DNA of 64,000 nucleotides from Arbacia lixula (taxonomy: Eukaryota > Echinodermata > Echinoidea > Arbacioida > Arbaciidae), in the NCBI GenBank assembly GCA_963669155.1, contig OZ022576.1, forward strand, positions 7,864,538 to 7,928,537, written 5' to 3'. The position numbers were made by a program, and so were the translations under genes. The notes beneath the pieces are model-generated. The model did not search any database and was not told the origin of the DNA. It worked only from the letters and a program-made list of their open reading frames with translations. Shown piece after piece: positions 11,036-24,400 of the stretch; positions within the stretch are counted from its first letter, which is position 1; each line of letters starts with the position of its first letter.

Positions 11036-14000
11036 TCTACTGTCTTCGCATGGAGTGTCCTCATATGTAGGAGGAGCTGAGGAGATCAAAAGAAGCAGGC
11101 AATTTGTTCATGTTTGTCTGCTCCTCCCCCCCCCCTTTTCTGCCCCCCCCCCCCCCCACAATATACACGTACATTGATCATGCTTTTCTCCAGCATTATC
11201 CTCTCTTCCCTCTCTTTCTTCCTGAGGTGTATCTCTTTTAATTGTTTTCTTTTCCAGCTGGAAGAAAGAGGAGCTACATTCACAAAACTTTGCTAAGGAT
11301 AGCATGTTGCTAAAGTGCATTCAGCTAAATGCATTTTGAGCAACCAGCTATTTTTTCAAGGTTTCAAGGTATCAATGTACCCAGGAGAACATTTTCGTAG
11401 GAACATTTATGATTTAGGGTGTTGATAAACTTTACAGCTTGTGAATTGTCCTTTGTAAACTTTGTCTACAGATGCCTTGTTTTTCAGTTCTTGCACTGTC
11501 TAGACGGAATAATGTCTCTCTGCACAGCTTAAGTATTTGATTGATAATATGCAGGTATCTCATCTAGATTGGTATGCTTCTGCATAAACTTGTGTATTTT
11601 TTAATACTGGCTTAAGCACATCCAAACTTTTTTGCATTACAAAGTCACAATTCTGAATGCGTTCCAAAACAAAGTGGTATCAATATTCTATTTTCTCAGA
11701 AATCACGTTCATAGGTTGAGAAAGAGTTCATAAACACAAGCGAAATCTGGTGTATAGATTTGACAGTAGTTCAAGAGATTCTAGATTGAAGTTACTGAAC
11801 AATAACATATTCATGTTTTCAAAAGCATTGTGGAAAGTTTTTTCCCTTTCATCGCCTGACAATGTCTAATATTTATTTGGAAAGAAAAGAAGTTTGTTTG
11901 TGTGTGTTCAAATTTTCTTCACAAGTGCATTGAATTATGGATTTGAAGAGGTGGCATGGATTTTTTTGATTGAGTCATGAATCAATTTCTTTTGGAAATG
12001 CTGTAACGCTGAATAAACACAATTAAAGGAAAAGATATAATTTTTGCGCTTTATGAAAAACTACTGCATTCTGATTGTGTGTTGGTAATGACATTTATTT
12101 CTACAATGTACAGCATGTCGTGTATGGTTTACCTTCGTGTCAACTTTGATTAACAAATCTTCAATGATTTGGGGGGTGATAATTTATGAAATACATGTAT
12201 GTAAGTAGAATTGTATTGAAAGCAAGTGTGTGATAAATTGAACCTAGATATATTTTCAAGCTTTTGATAGACCAGTGTTGTATCATATGTAATTATTTCT
12301 CACACATGTATGCAGCATAGAAATAAGTAAGTTCTATATCTGTTATGATGTTTAAAAAAATCATGAATTAGTAAAAATTTTATAAGTGGGCAGAAATGCT
12401 GTTTGTATTCCTAATTTATTGTTTTTAAAGACAGGCTTTGGGGATTATCACTGTCGCATTTGAAATAACTATGCAGTAAATAAAGATGTTGGTTTAATGA
12501 AGACACCATAGTATAGCATGTTATTTTGCAACATAGCCCAAGATTTAGGTTGATTGTCAGACAAAATATTGTGCTATTTTGCCATTTTGGTTTCATGAAG
12601 CTGCAAATCCTGCAATGATTAGGGACTAAAGGCTGCTAATGAAGATAGCCCTATTTTGTCTAGAGCTATATTTCATGAGGTGACAATGTTGTAGTGATAA
12701 GAGAAAGCTGCTTCTGCTTTGTCCTTCTATGCAGGGGCCATGATGGGAATCACTTGACTGCATAGCGCTAATAGTGTTCATTCTTCTTACCACCCTTCTA
12801 CCAATCTAGCCCCTCCCTGACATGATTAACAGTGAACAGTAAGACTCTAATATCAATAGCTGCTAATTCACTCATCCATAGGGGCAGTTAATCCCCCCCC
12901 CCCCCCCAATTCATTGAGAAGAAGCTGATTAAGAGGATATCCTCTTTCATTTCTCCTTCCTACTTGAGATGAGATTACAGGCCTATACCCCCTCTTGTAA
13001 GAAGCACAGAGTTCTTAGGCATCTCAAAGGCCCACTTTGTTGGAATTGATTTTGAAGAAGACATCCTATTGAGTCAGATTAGCAGATTGGAGGATTAGTT
13101 GCTGAATCTTTCTTTCTTTTGTATTTCTCTCTTTTCTTCTCTTCTCTTTCCTTTCTGAGAAGAGAGCCTGGATGACAATGCCTTCTGAAAGGATGCTAAT
13201 GTACTGATCATGCTGATTGTGGGATGTCATTGTGACCTTTTGACCTTTGGGGGAGAATGCTTCTAATCAGACACCATAATGATGACAAAAGCAAGAAGTT
13301 AATTCAGAATGAATTTCATATCATAGCCCTTTGAATTGAATATACATCATCAATTAATGTCTCTCTTATCTTTCCGTCTTTATTGAGAGTAATCTGATGT
13401 ATTATAAATAAAAAAACATCAAGATGAATTTAACACATAATATAAAAAAATGATAAATTAAAAAAAAAAAAAAATTAAGAGAGCAGCATTAGGCATATTC
13501 ACTTCCTTTTTATAGCCCCAGTAATTTTTGTTATGTACCTGGCGGGAACTGCAAATTCTAGAAATACAACCTTAACATTACTATAAGCAGCTAGTGTCAA
13601 GACGGAGCAAGTTGAAACACTGACAGTAAATGAATAGCATCCCATTTTTCTCTACTCTTGTTGTAAGAAACTGCAGTGAAATAAATATTGTCAAAATAAT
13701 GATGGCAATACTAGTGCTTATTTGCCAGAAAAGGGATGACATAATTCAACAAACAAGTGTTCCCATGCTACGCCAGCTGGAAGAAGAGAAATAGATCATT
13801 AAGCAATCTTCTATTTTAATTAAATTAATATGCAATGTCATTTCCTGCCTGTGGATCGAACTGCAAATAGAATCTCCTGGCTTCTCCTGTTCCGCTGTGT
13901 CAGGAGGAAATTGGGCTTCCTCAATGGAGACACAAACCCTCCAGATACATTTTTATATATCTTAAAGGGAGTGAATAGACTTGCATTACTGGCGATCATT

Positions 14001-16954
14001 GAGCGACTGGTTGGTCTGTGCTTTCGATCAAAATTAAGCAAAAGAAAAATTGAGCTCACTGCCCTGCAAAATCTGTGAGCAAGTCACGCCAATATGCAAC
14101 CCTTGGGGCCTACTGTAGCAAGAAGCAGTGTGATCAATTTGAGGACTAGAGGGACTACATCTAGGACTCTGATGTCTCAAATAGGGCAGCTAGACTGTGG
14201 GAATAATACTTTAAATCCCAAAATTTAGGTAGTTTGACCACAGAATCACCAGCAAAATTTACAAACAAGAACTGGGTACTATTTTGTTATGAGCTAGAAC
14301 GTCGTAAATATTTGGCAAATGGACCACACTCTGGAATGAAATTTGAATGACTTTGTCATACGATCCCTTGACATTGATGCTCCATTCATTCAGTGGATAC
14401 TCACATCTCTCCAAAACCAGTTAGACCTCACGTCTCCAAGATTCACATAAGAACATATGCCACAACGTATGGTAAAAACAAACACGGAGAAATAACAGGC
14501 AACAAACAATTTGCATAGCAGATTTAAAAGTACACGTAATGAGCAATAACACAAAAACAAAACAGAGGGATTGAAAACAACTGAGGAGGTGAAGCGGTAA
14601 TTATTTTGACAAGTAGCCAAGACTTGTTGGACTGGTCAGTGGAGTAGCCTTGTCATTATTTTTCTCTCTGTGGCGGAAACGGGCTAATTCCGCAGGAAAT
14701 GGGATGATATTGGGACCTCTGACCAGCATAGCTGTGGTCAGCTGGGCCAGTAGGGAGCTGCACTTTAAAGGGAGGTTATAAGTCAACATTTATGGGGATT
14801 CAAGAAAGGTTTGATGTTGATGAAAGTCGTTAGTATTACTATATTATATCATTATTTCATTAATCAGTGTAATTAAGTAAGTCGGAATGTAGTTCTGTTT
14901 GTCAGCTAGTCTATGTGATAATTATGTTGTTCTTACATACATGATATTGTCATGTTTTTTATGTAAACTGATGTACACATAATCTTGTTATGCTGCTCTA
15001 TGTCAACCCTATCTTATTGCCAGCTTATATACACACCGTCTCATGCATGAGTTATGGCTGCCATGTTATTATCTCTCTTGATTGACGAGGAGAGAGAAGG
15101 GACCAAGAGGGGAGGTCATGATCTGATTTACTTGATTGTTAGAAATTATCAAAGAGTCAATGAAAAGTGGTACAAGGACTTTGAGGTGAAATCTGTGCAA
15201 CTTGTGAAATATGTTTTTTTTTATAACGTAGCAACTGCAAATTAACTTTGATTCCCCCTTTGGGTCAAGCAAATCTTGAATTATTCTAGCATTGTGTGAC
15301 TTTTAGATTTTCACTCGTTTGATTAAACTGTAGCAGTGAAAATAAGGGAAAAAAGAAAAAAAGGGTCTTTTCATGAAGACTATTTGGCCAACAGTATACT
15401 GGAAACGTTTAATATATGTGTGTAATGATTGTGAATGAAAGTCCCTCCCCTTTCCGCTCCTCCTCTCTTCCTTCTTGGCTTGTGTCCAATCAAAAGAATT
15501 GGCACTCTATTAACTAGGAGTGTTTCCACAACCACTGACATCCTGCTCCGTAAGAATAGTGTGCAACCCATGTCATATAATTTAGTACACAAGTATGAAA
15601 AAATAGATGTACTTTTTCAAAGAATATTCCCTGTGTGTAGTTTCTCCTTCAAAACCGTCTACTTTGGTATTTAGAGTAACATGCTTTTATTCTTCATAAC
15701 ATGTGTACATAGTTATGGATGACAGATTCATTTTGTTTTCTAATCCATTGTCTGATCACAATATTTGTGTCGCAAATGATAAAGTGCAAATTTTTTGAGG
15801 GCTAGGCATTATGAGTTTATTCTTCAACAGTGTTATGTTTATTGTGTTTATATCACGATTCACTTCCAAATAGCAAAACAAATCTGCTGTGTTTATATAC
15901 ACTGTTCTTACTGTCACTTAAATATTTTTGTTTAATAATTATTCAATCATTTGATATTTGTTTTCTCTTCCAAGTTCTTTGTCAGTCATGGAGGGGATGC
16001 AGTACCCTGTAAATCTGTTTTTTTCTTCAAAGATTATATCAGAACCATGTTACGGGTGACTGTCTCCCTGTTTCATGCAGCTATTTCTGATCCAGTAACA
16101 AGATTGACATGAAAGGATGAGCCAAAAGGGATTTTTTTGCCAAATTTGTTGAACAATTAAAATCTATTTATAGAAGGGTGGGTTTTTTGACAGTCACTCA
16201 TGGATAACAGTGTCATCTTTGATTGTTTATGGGTCATAATGCAAAGCAGATGGATAGTCTGTTTCCCATGGAAAAGAAAAGTAGAAGATTGTGAAACATT
16301 TTTAAAACCATTGCATTCTTGTTAATCCCTCATGATTTCTTAAACTGTTACAAGATAATGCTCACAGAAGAGTACATTTTTAAGCCTGAAGATTGCAAAC
16401 ACTACCTCCTGGTATTCATTTGCCAAAAATATTAAGTCAACCTCATTATTTCTATAAACTATTTAATAAGCACTGATAGGACAATATGATACCTAGTCTT
16501 CATAATCAGACTCTGTGCCAAGCCGACTGGAATGTTTTGTGCCTTTAAACTCTCCATGTACATTGTGGTGGGTGCTGAATCACAAAGAGGTATTATGCTC
16601 GTAAATCCAATTGCAATCAATGAGCGGCTAATTTTGGCAGACGAAGGGTCGTGGATTAAGCGGAAAGGATTTGCGGTAGCAGCGCATCATGTTGCAAAAA
16701 GGATGTCATTAATTCTCTTAGCGTCTATTTCGTGGGCTGCTAATACGGTACAATAAGTATTCTGTCACGGAACTCATGACCACCGACGACAAATATGTTC
16801 ATGTCAGTGACTCAGCTGTAGTGGATGCAAGAATGTGTGTAGCTGTGTGACAGGCTTATTTAACCTAACTGTAGAAAAGAAAAATCTAGAACAGGACAGT
16901 TAACTCGTGGTGATTGAAGCATTTAATATAAACATTATAGAAACGTCATGATAT
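11036..16954. other. Non-coding DNA with C-tracts and a candidate conserved patch
   Basis: Oligo-C tracts lie at about 11127-11157 (two runs separated by TTTTCTG) and 12893-12907. The interval 13795-14090 is less repetitive and contains TTTTAATTAAATTAATATGC and ATTAAGCAAAAG words; both strands have frames open for 70-80 codons there without protein similarity, which suggests regulatory rather than coding sequence. A similar patch at 16530-16760 contains GGATTAAGCGG. No gene is supported. Confidence 0.45.
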
Positions 16955-17240
16955 TAGTTTAAAGGTGAAGTATGTAATGATTGTGGGACCAGTAATCAAT
17001 GCAGAACTTCTCTGCAGTGATTATTGGTCCCGTTTTCATTTGATTTCTTGATTACATGAAGGAAGCATCTCAAGATGATATATTGTAGCTGTTACCCTAT
17101 GATGATGGCATATTCCTGTCATCATGATTACTACTATCTCATTATTTAAACCCCTTCCTTTCCAAGGTAAAGGTAGAAGTGGTCAAGACTGGAACCTGTA
17201 ATCAATTATGCCATTCTGCAGTGACTATGGGTCCCATTCT
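16955..17240. repeat. Hairpin repeat with a second diverged copy
   Basis: GGGACCAGTAATCAATGCAG at 16985 pairs with CTGCAGTGATTATTGGTCCC ending at 17031, giving a ~20-bp stem with a short loop. A related sequence, GGAACCTGTAATCAATTATG then CTGCAGTGACTATGGGTCCC, occupies 17191-17235. TTAAAGGT at 16959 resembles the ends of the foldback elements at 50.0 and 58.3 kb, but no matching right end was found. Confidence 0.65.
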
Positions 17241-20200
17241 TGTTTGAATTATCTCAGAATTATAAAGTCATTGTAATGAAACAAAATCAGAACCCTGGTG
17301 GTGATGGAAGGATGGTTCTGTCATTATTTTGGTTGGTAATCACTGCTATCCCTTTACGTTTAAGCAATTGAGGCTCAAATGAGAAGTTGAAGCGTTTTAT
17401 TCTCTATGCTAAATGAAAGCAGAAAATATCACTTTTGAAAACAGAAGAAGTTTGTTTTAAGGAGGACCTACAGTACAAATAGAAAATGCAAAAAGTCTCC
17501 CTAAGAGGAAAATATGTAAAGGAAATGTTGGAATAGAAGCAAGAAAGTGACTTTCATTTGACTTCTGTAAACATGAATAATTTGCCTCTTCCGCCAGAGT
17601 CATTCGTTCCTCCGCCCTTAACCACATGACTATGCAACTCATATTTAAGGAAAGGAAATTTGATAGAGCTTTATATTGGCTTGAATGTGCCAGCTATAGA
17701 GCTCACCAGGCATGCGTGTGCTTGTGCTGCCAAGTTGTTGAAGTCATTCTGCTAATCTTGGTGAGCTCTCAGACCGATTTAAGCTGGGATTAGGAAAGCT
17801 ATGAACAGTTGTCCCTGCCATCATTACCATGGCAGCCATAGGCTATTGTTTCTACGTCGTTTATGGCATCATACACACAAAAAAAAATCAGGCATGCATG
17901 ATGCAGTATTCTGCCATATTGTCTACCCCCATTTTGTGCACAGGTAATACCTAATTCATCAACGAGCACATATTGATATTTAGAGGTTGTGGTTTAGGAT
18001 CAGGATTATGCTTAGAATTTAGGTAAACAGGCCAAGAACATTGCACACTTATAAGAGGAGAAATATTCATAAAAATCAAAATAAGACAAAGAGATTGACT
18101 TTTCTCTCATACACTTAAAAACTTGAATCTTAACTTTTCATGAAATACAGTATGTATGTGTTGCTTTTGACTACAAATCTTGTCTAATTTTTTTTTAAAA
18201 ACAAGCATGCAAATGGACTATTTGTCTTCATCGCTTTAAAAAAAAATGTTTTGATTTCAACAGAAAAACAAATGGTGTGTAACAATGACAGCAGGTTGAT
18301 GTATTATCGAACTGGTTATCACTTTCATTTTCCCCCTTTCCCAGTATGTAACCTGGGGCCTGTCGTATTAAGATTTACCACTCAACTTGTGATTGATATC
18401 AATCGTAATTCTGTACATTAAGGGATTGTGCTTGCGATTGACTCGGATCAATAGCAACTCTTTAGAAGATGGGGATCTGATGTCTCTATCTCCTCTGTGT
18501 TGCTTCTTGTCAGTGCTTCCATTAACCAATCAAAGCAGCTGTTTTACAGGTGTGTTCCATTTTAGAGCTGTGGTTCCTAAAAAAAGTAAAAGGTGGAGAT
18601 GTTGTCTATGATTCATGCAACAGGGGTCTTCAAAAAGATAACCTAGCATGTAAGATTACAGGGCATACCTTGTCTGGGATTCCCGCAAGTTGATTGTCCC
18701 TACTGTAACTAAGACCACTCCGTCTCTAAGAGATGCAGGTTTATTTCACCTGTCCAATCAAAATGGACTGTTTTTGTTATGTATGCACATCTTATGCAGG
18801 TCATTCAAACAATATGTTACTATTGGTAACCCCAAAGCTTGTTCAAGCTTTGTCTGATGAGCAACAAATAATTTATTCAGAGTGCATTTCACCCATTGAA
18901 AATGATTCACTAGATACAGGTGAATGAAATAACACCATACTAACTAGTTAGTGGGGACAGTTGTGAATATGTTACACAAACGGCTCACATGAATAGAGTA
19001 GTGAGTACAATAGACATATTTCCCTGATGATCCAAGAATGGGCTAGCAGCAGAACTTGGGAGTCTGGTCCCAATGAATTTACCTCTTCTCATTTCAATCA
19101 CTATGTTCATTCCTGAAATATGCTAGCCATCATCTTTTGATGTAACTTCAGATGGAATTATTTTTTATTTGCTATTTTTATAAACTTTAATTTAACTATG
19201 CTCAGGGTATAGTGGGATTCCATAGATGTGTTTTTTGTGCTAATTTCATATTCTTTTTTTTAGTAATGATTTGATCACATTGAAATATCATGGTTTCTCC
19301 CTCTGGCTCAATTTAGGCGATACAAGTAAATGTTGTTCTCGCATCCTGTACGTGCCATTTGTGTTTTTGTACCAGTCTGCACATTGCTTCCATAGATCAT
19401 CATTTGACCTATCACACAGAGGGTTAAACTTGCACTGATACTGCTGTTTTAGAATGAGGTTTATCTTGCGAGTGTGAGAGTGGTACGATTTAGTTTGTGG
19501 AATGGTCAGTAGTTCAGGAAATAAGATTTTCTTGATGAGATCATACAGTATGATGAACAGGCTAGGAAATCAGATTGGGAGTCATTTAGTGTGCATGTGT
19601 CAAACATCTTCTACCTGTTTACACAATAATCTTATTACAATCCGTCATTTTGTGGTGAAATGAGGCTGTACGTGCCAGATTTCATTAGTTATGAGTATTT
19701 ACAAATATATAGTACTTAGTGGGCAGAAGAAACTAGAAAACACATAGTGAACAATGTACATTCAAGTAGGTTTGATTCCTTTGTCAAATGGGGAAGAAAA
19801 TGTTATCTATCATTCGTTAGAAAAAAATATTTTGCATATTATGAGATGTAAAATGATACATATAGGATGTAATTACATGCAGATATAATATATTATGTAC
19901 CTTTCTATGAACAGAACAATGAACAACAAAGTGAACAGTATACATGTACATCTTATTTGTGAACCGTTTAACTTGTATAGTCCACATGCACGAGGTAGAG
20001 GTGTATAAGACCTTTTTCTTGCCATAAATGGCATGCGGTATAAAAGCTTCTGATGTGTCGGGTGTGCTTCTGCATGATTCAATACAAAGGCCGCACATTA
20101 CTTTTTACCTGCCGGTATGTTAACTTGTGATTTGGTACTCTCTGTAACAGCAAAGTTTCCCTTTGTCATTCCTTGTCAACCAATCTTATGAAGATGTGAA

Positions 20201-21130
20201 CGTGCCTTGACGAAAATACATTAACTTGTGACATTTCTATAATTGCAAAATCTTGAAATATCTGTTTAAGCTTTGATTCACCACTTTGCGAATATGTATC
20301 AATTACACAGGGCCAATAACATTGAATGCTTAATAGTGGCATTGTACCCTGTGCCTAAAAAAACATCCTTGGCAAGAGCTTGAACGTGGGCTGCGGCTTT
20401 CAGAGGGTATAATGCAACGGGTTGATCCCTGTTGTTAGCAATTAAAACTTTTGCTACACATGTTTACAAAAAAAAACATGTATTTGACTCATGTGCACAA
20501 GAAAATTATAGGGATAAACTCCCCATGTGTAACTTACTCATTCATCCCATCCCTAATCCAAAACTTATTTGCGTGCAAGGATTAAGGCAAGCAAGAATTA
20601 GCTGGCATTGCATAGTGGTTTTTATGCTTGGGGGGTCCTTTGTTGGTCGGCCCAACAAGAATCTTCTTGTTTGTGCTTGAAGAAATGCTGCTCTGATCAC
20701 GTGGAATGTGGCTGGGTACTACACCTCCAAAATATGTACGGAGGGAGCGAACTCCCGAAACAGATGTTAGGGTGTCTTTATAATGACGATGAATACAAGA
20801 AGGTGGAAATGATAAAGCTAGGTGTTGTTAAACTTGTCAATCAATTAAAGACTCCTACTCAATCAGTCATTATGTTAGACAATCCTTGAGCAACACCATA
20901 GGTTGCAAATTACACTAATGTAACTTGGTATTACTGCGTCATCGTAAATTGACAGTATGCAGCAAAGTCCTCAGATGGAGCCACGAATCTTAAACCCCAA
21001 AATACTTCACAATAAAAAATCTATATATCTGCTACCATGTAAAAATGATAATTGAAGAATGATGACCAATGGTAAGAATGACCTTGTAGTCATTATTCAT
21101 CTGATTGAACTGGGATCAATCCAACCATCA
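17241..21130. other. Non-coding DNA with one diverged palindromic repeat
   Basis: At about 18352-18580, GGGGCCTGTCGTATTAAGAT is followed by GATTGATATCAATCG and later GCGATTGACTCGGATCAATA. This resembles the hairpin-type repeats with ATTGATATCAAT cores common in marine invertebrate genomes; family membership is from memory. The rest shows no gene or repeat. Confidence 0.4.
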
Positions 21131-21136
21131 ATACAA

Positions 21137-21185
21137 CCATCCATCCATCCATCCATCCATCCATCCATCCATCCATCCATCCATC
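21137..21185 (+). repeat. (CCAT)n microsatellite
   Basis: About twelve uninterrupted CCAT units. Confidence 0.95.
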
Positions 21186-21333
21186 ACTCAGTCAGTAAGT
21201 CAGTCAATTGAGACTCCTTCTTAGCAGCAATCACTGTAACGGAAAACCAGTTACATGAATGTGCTGTTGTGTGACCCCGTTTGATTTTGACTCAGAGCTT
21301 GTGGTCAGGTATATATGGAAGGGTGCTGTGAGT

Positions 21334-21402
21334 CACGGACGGGGTATTTCCACTGTTTGCCTACCAGACCGCAGGTCCCTGGGTCAAGCCCTCCCTCCGC
21401 AC
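21334..21402 (+). repeat. Possible tRNA-derived SINE head
   Basis: GGACGGGGTATTTCC is followed by a stem-like CAGACCGCAGGTCCCTG and a GGGTCAAGCCC segment resembling a B-box, with pyrimidine-rich CCCTCC at the acceptor position. The length (~65 nt) and weak A-box do not allow a functional tRNA call. It may be a degraded SINE or chance. Confidence 0.2.
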
Positions 21403-24400
21403 CTGCAGAGGTAAAAATATTCATCCTGGAAGGCCATGTTTACTTATCCCATAGATGGTGAATAAATCGGATTGCAAAGGTACCACCAGGATCTTTTCCT
21501 TTTGTATGCAAAAATTATGCTCAATAATGACAGGTAAATACAATAATGCTCAGTAATACATGGCTCAGTTATCCTGTTTTTGGTATAGCTCTAATCTATG
21601 TGAATCCAACCAGTGGTCTCAGTAGTATGCATTTATGTGACAGCACATAGACACCTACCTTTTATTGTAATCCTAATATCAGAACATACACATTTAAACA
21701 CTATTTCAAAAGGATTGTCTAAGAATGATCGGAATAAGGAAGTGGTGGGGTGGGGGGGGGGGGGGGTGTACTGTAGCTTTGGAATTGAAGGATTTGACTG
21801 ATGTCCCTTGGGTTATTTAGCAATGATCCTCCAGGGGAAAGACATGAATGCTTGTCACGCTACATGCTCTACCTCCTTAGAGATATCGTTGAGTGATTGA
21901 CTACAGTGAGATGCACACACACACATACATCAATAAATGCTTCCTTTCATCCATTAGTGCACAGCATTGGAGAACCACAGAATTCTTTTTTTTTTCTTTC
22001 TTCTGTTGTATGGTGTATTGTTTAACTTTGTATAAATTCACATACCAGTAATCAGCAGTTGTACAGACACTAAGAACATGGTCTTTTGTTCTGTGGACAA
22101 AATTTCAAAGGGTCCCTATCAAATTTTAGCCGCGTAGACCGTGCTCATAATGAGACATGCCATGGACCACAAGGTGAACAGAGGAACGTCTTTCATTCAG
22201 TACTGCGCAGTACTAGTATGTGAAGAGCAACATTATTCTAGGAGTTACCAATCATGGTCTGCTGAGCAGGACAGTTGGTGGATTGTACGATTGGCATGCT
22301 TGCTTACTATTGTAATGATGCCTGTAGGTGTGAGGAGTTTTTTATTTTTTATTTGTGAATACACCTGTATTACGGTAAATGGATTCTGAGCAACTTCTTA
22401 TCAGGCTATTTCTGCCACTGTTGTGTCAATGACATGTGACACTTGCAATGAAACAAATAGTATAAATTAACACTTCATAAATATAGGTGGCAAATCATCC
22501 AGTCCTGTTGGATCAATGAGTCCTTCAAACAAGAAGGGACCACATCTCTGACACAGATTTCAGAATATCCCGCTAAGATTAATGAAGGCATGTTACTCTC
22601 CACTAAATGTTTCTGAGAATGACATGTATGGTACCCCAACATCTCAGGCCAAGTTCTGTACATTCTTGGCTTTGCAATTGGTTTGGACCCCAGCCAAACT
22701 GCAACTGACTCTTGAAAAGAGAATACCACCAAACATCTGAACAAAGACTACCTCAACACTACGTAAGTGGGGCGGTGTTTAGTAAGCAAATTTGAGCAGT
22801 GTACTTTTGGCGTTATCTTGTCAACTTAATATATTTCAAGCTCTGTTCTTTTTTTTTGTTGTTTGTAATTAAGTGTGGAAAAGGACAGGCTGTCAATCTC
22901 TGGTGGGCGGAATCCCTGAAATGAAGACAGGGACACCCTCTGTGTTACTTTGTGTGTCGTTGTTGACGCTGGGCATTAATTGGCATTCTTGGGCAACCCT
23001 AAGCATGTCATCCCTACACAATGTCTCATTTGCGTTGCACTCGTGAACTTTAATTCTTACAGAGGAGCACACAGCAAGAAGGATAATATTGACTCAGGCC
23101 AGCCTCGACTCACACACATACACACACACACACACACACACATGTAGCCCTGTCACTCTTTCCCACTATTGTTGCGAAACGGGCACCTGACCACAGATTA
23201 GCAGGAAACGATAATTGCCAACCGTTCTCACACTGTGATAAATGTTAAATTGAATATGGAATGGTCTTGCCAATCTTATTTTCTTACGTCTCTTACAGCC
23301 AACTTTGCTAGATATCATTTGATTTGGGGAGAGTAATACCAGAGATGTATTTGCAACCAATTCCGTATGGTGCTTAGCTTGAATGTGCATTTTAACAAAT
23401 AATCAGTGGGGGTGGTTGGGCACTGCCTTCTAAGGAATGTTAACAATCTTCATCGAAGTCTCATGAATAGGTGCATACACTAAGAAGGAAGGTTCATTCT
23501 TTATTCGTCTTCAGAAATTGTTTGCCAGAATGTATCTTGTATCCATGTGTATGTTCTTGAAGTGCATGGAGATGCTTGCTCTGTTCACTTCGTATCAATA
23601 TTCATTCATTTGATTTATGATTCTTTTCAGGATTGTGGCCTTGTTGGTACAATGCAAAGAACGATGTGACACAAGTATAAGATGTTAGTCTGGTTATGTT
23701 CATTGTACAATAAATAGCATTTACAAGGGTTTAGTGTTTTAGTATGCAGCATGAATTTTATTACATGAACTTTATTACATGCCAGTTTGAATGAGTTATT
23801 TGTCTTGGTAACATTTTTCATACAAAATCGTCTTAAGCCTATCACGTCGCATATTACTGCAGGTCATAATTGTGTCTGTAAGCCTCTGCAAACCTTAAGT
23901 AAAGACGTTCCCGGCAAGAAACTTAGCGCTAGTGCAAGCTGAATGAGGAAACGTTTAAAGTGTTGTGTGTGAGAGAAAGAGAGAGAGAGAGAAAGAAATG
24001 TATTAAGAGTGGAGACAGGAGCCGGAGTGTGTTTAATTTTTCGCCAGCCGAGAGCAAGCTTAGTGAGATTAGAGGAACGTGTTCCCCTCTCTCCCCTCCT
24101 GCCGTCTGTGAACCGCGGTGAACTCCTTCCAGAGCGCTCTCTGAAGTGGCTGGAGCAAAACGGCAAGAGAACAAGAGAAACCTGGATTGGAATAGTTCAT
24201 ACCTTGACTGGAGAATCACAATTCATGTCATATTACAGTACTGAATGAAGAGAAGATATATTTATAATCAATGTGGGAGATTTAAGAATTGAGTCATGAT
24301 ATGGATAAGAGTACGTAGGAGATGGGTCTCAATGTAGTAAGGCTCAATGTATGGATTTGTATTTTCATATCCACAAGTTTTAATAAAACACCATGAAAAC

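Noticed and set aside
22488-22740. Stop-poor frames reading GGKSSSPVGSMSPSNKKGPHL then a stop, and a following 60-codon frame
   Set aside because: Looked exon-like, but the preceding AATATAG is a weak acceptor, several frames are equally open, and no family was recognised.
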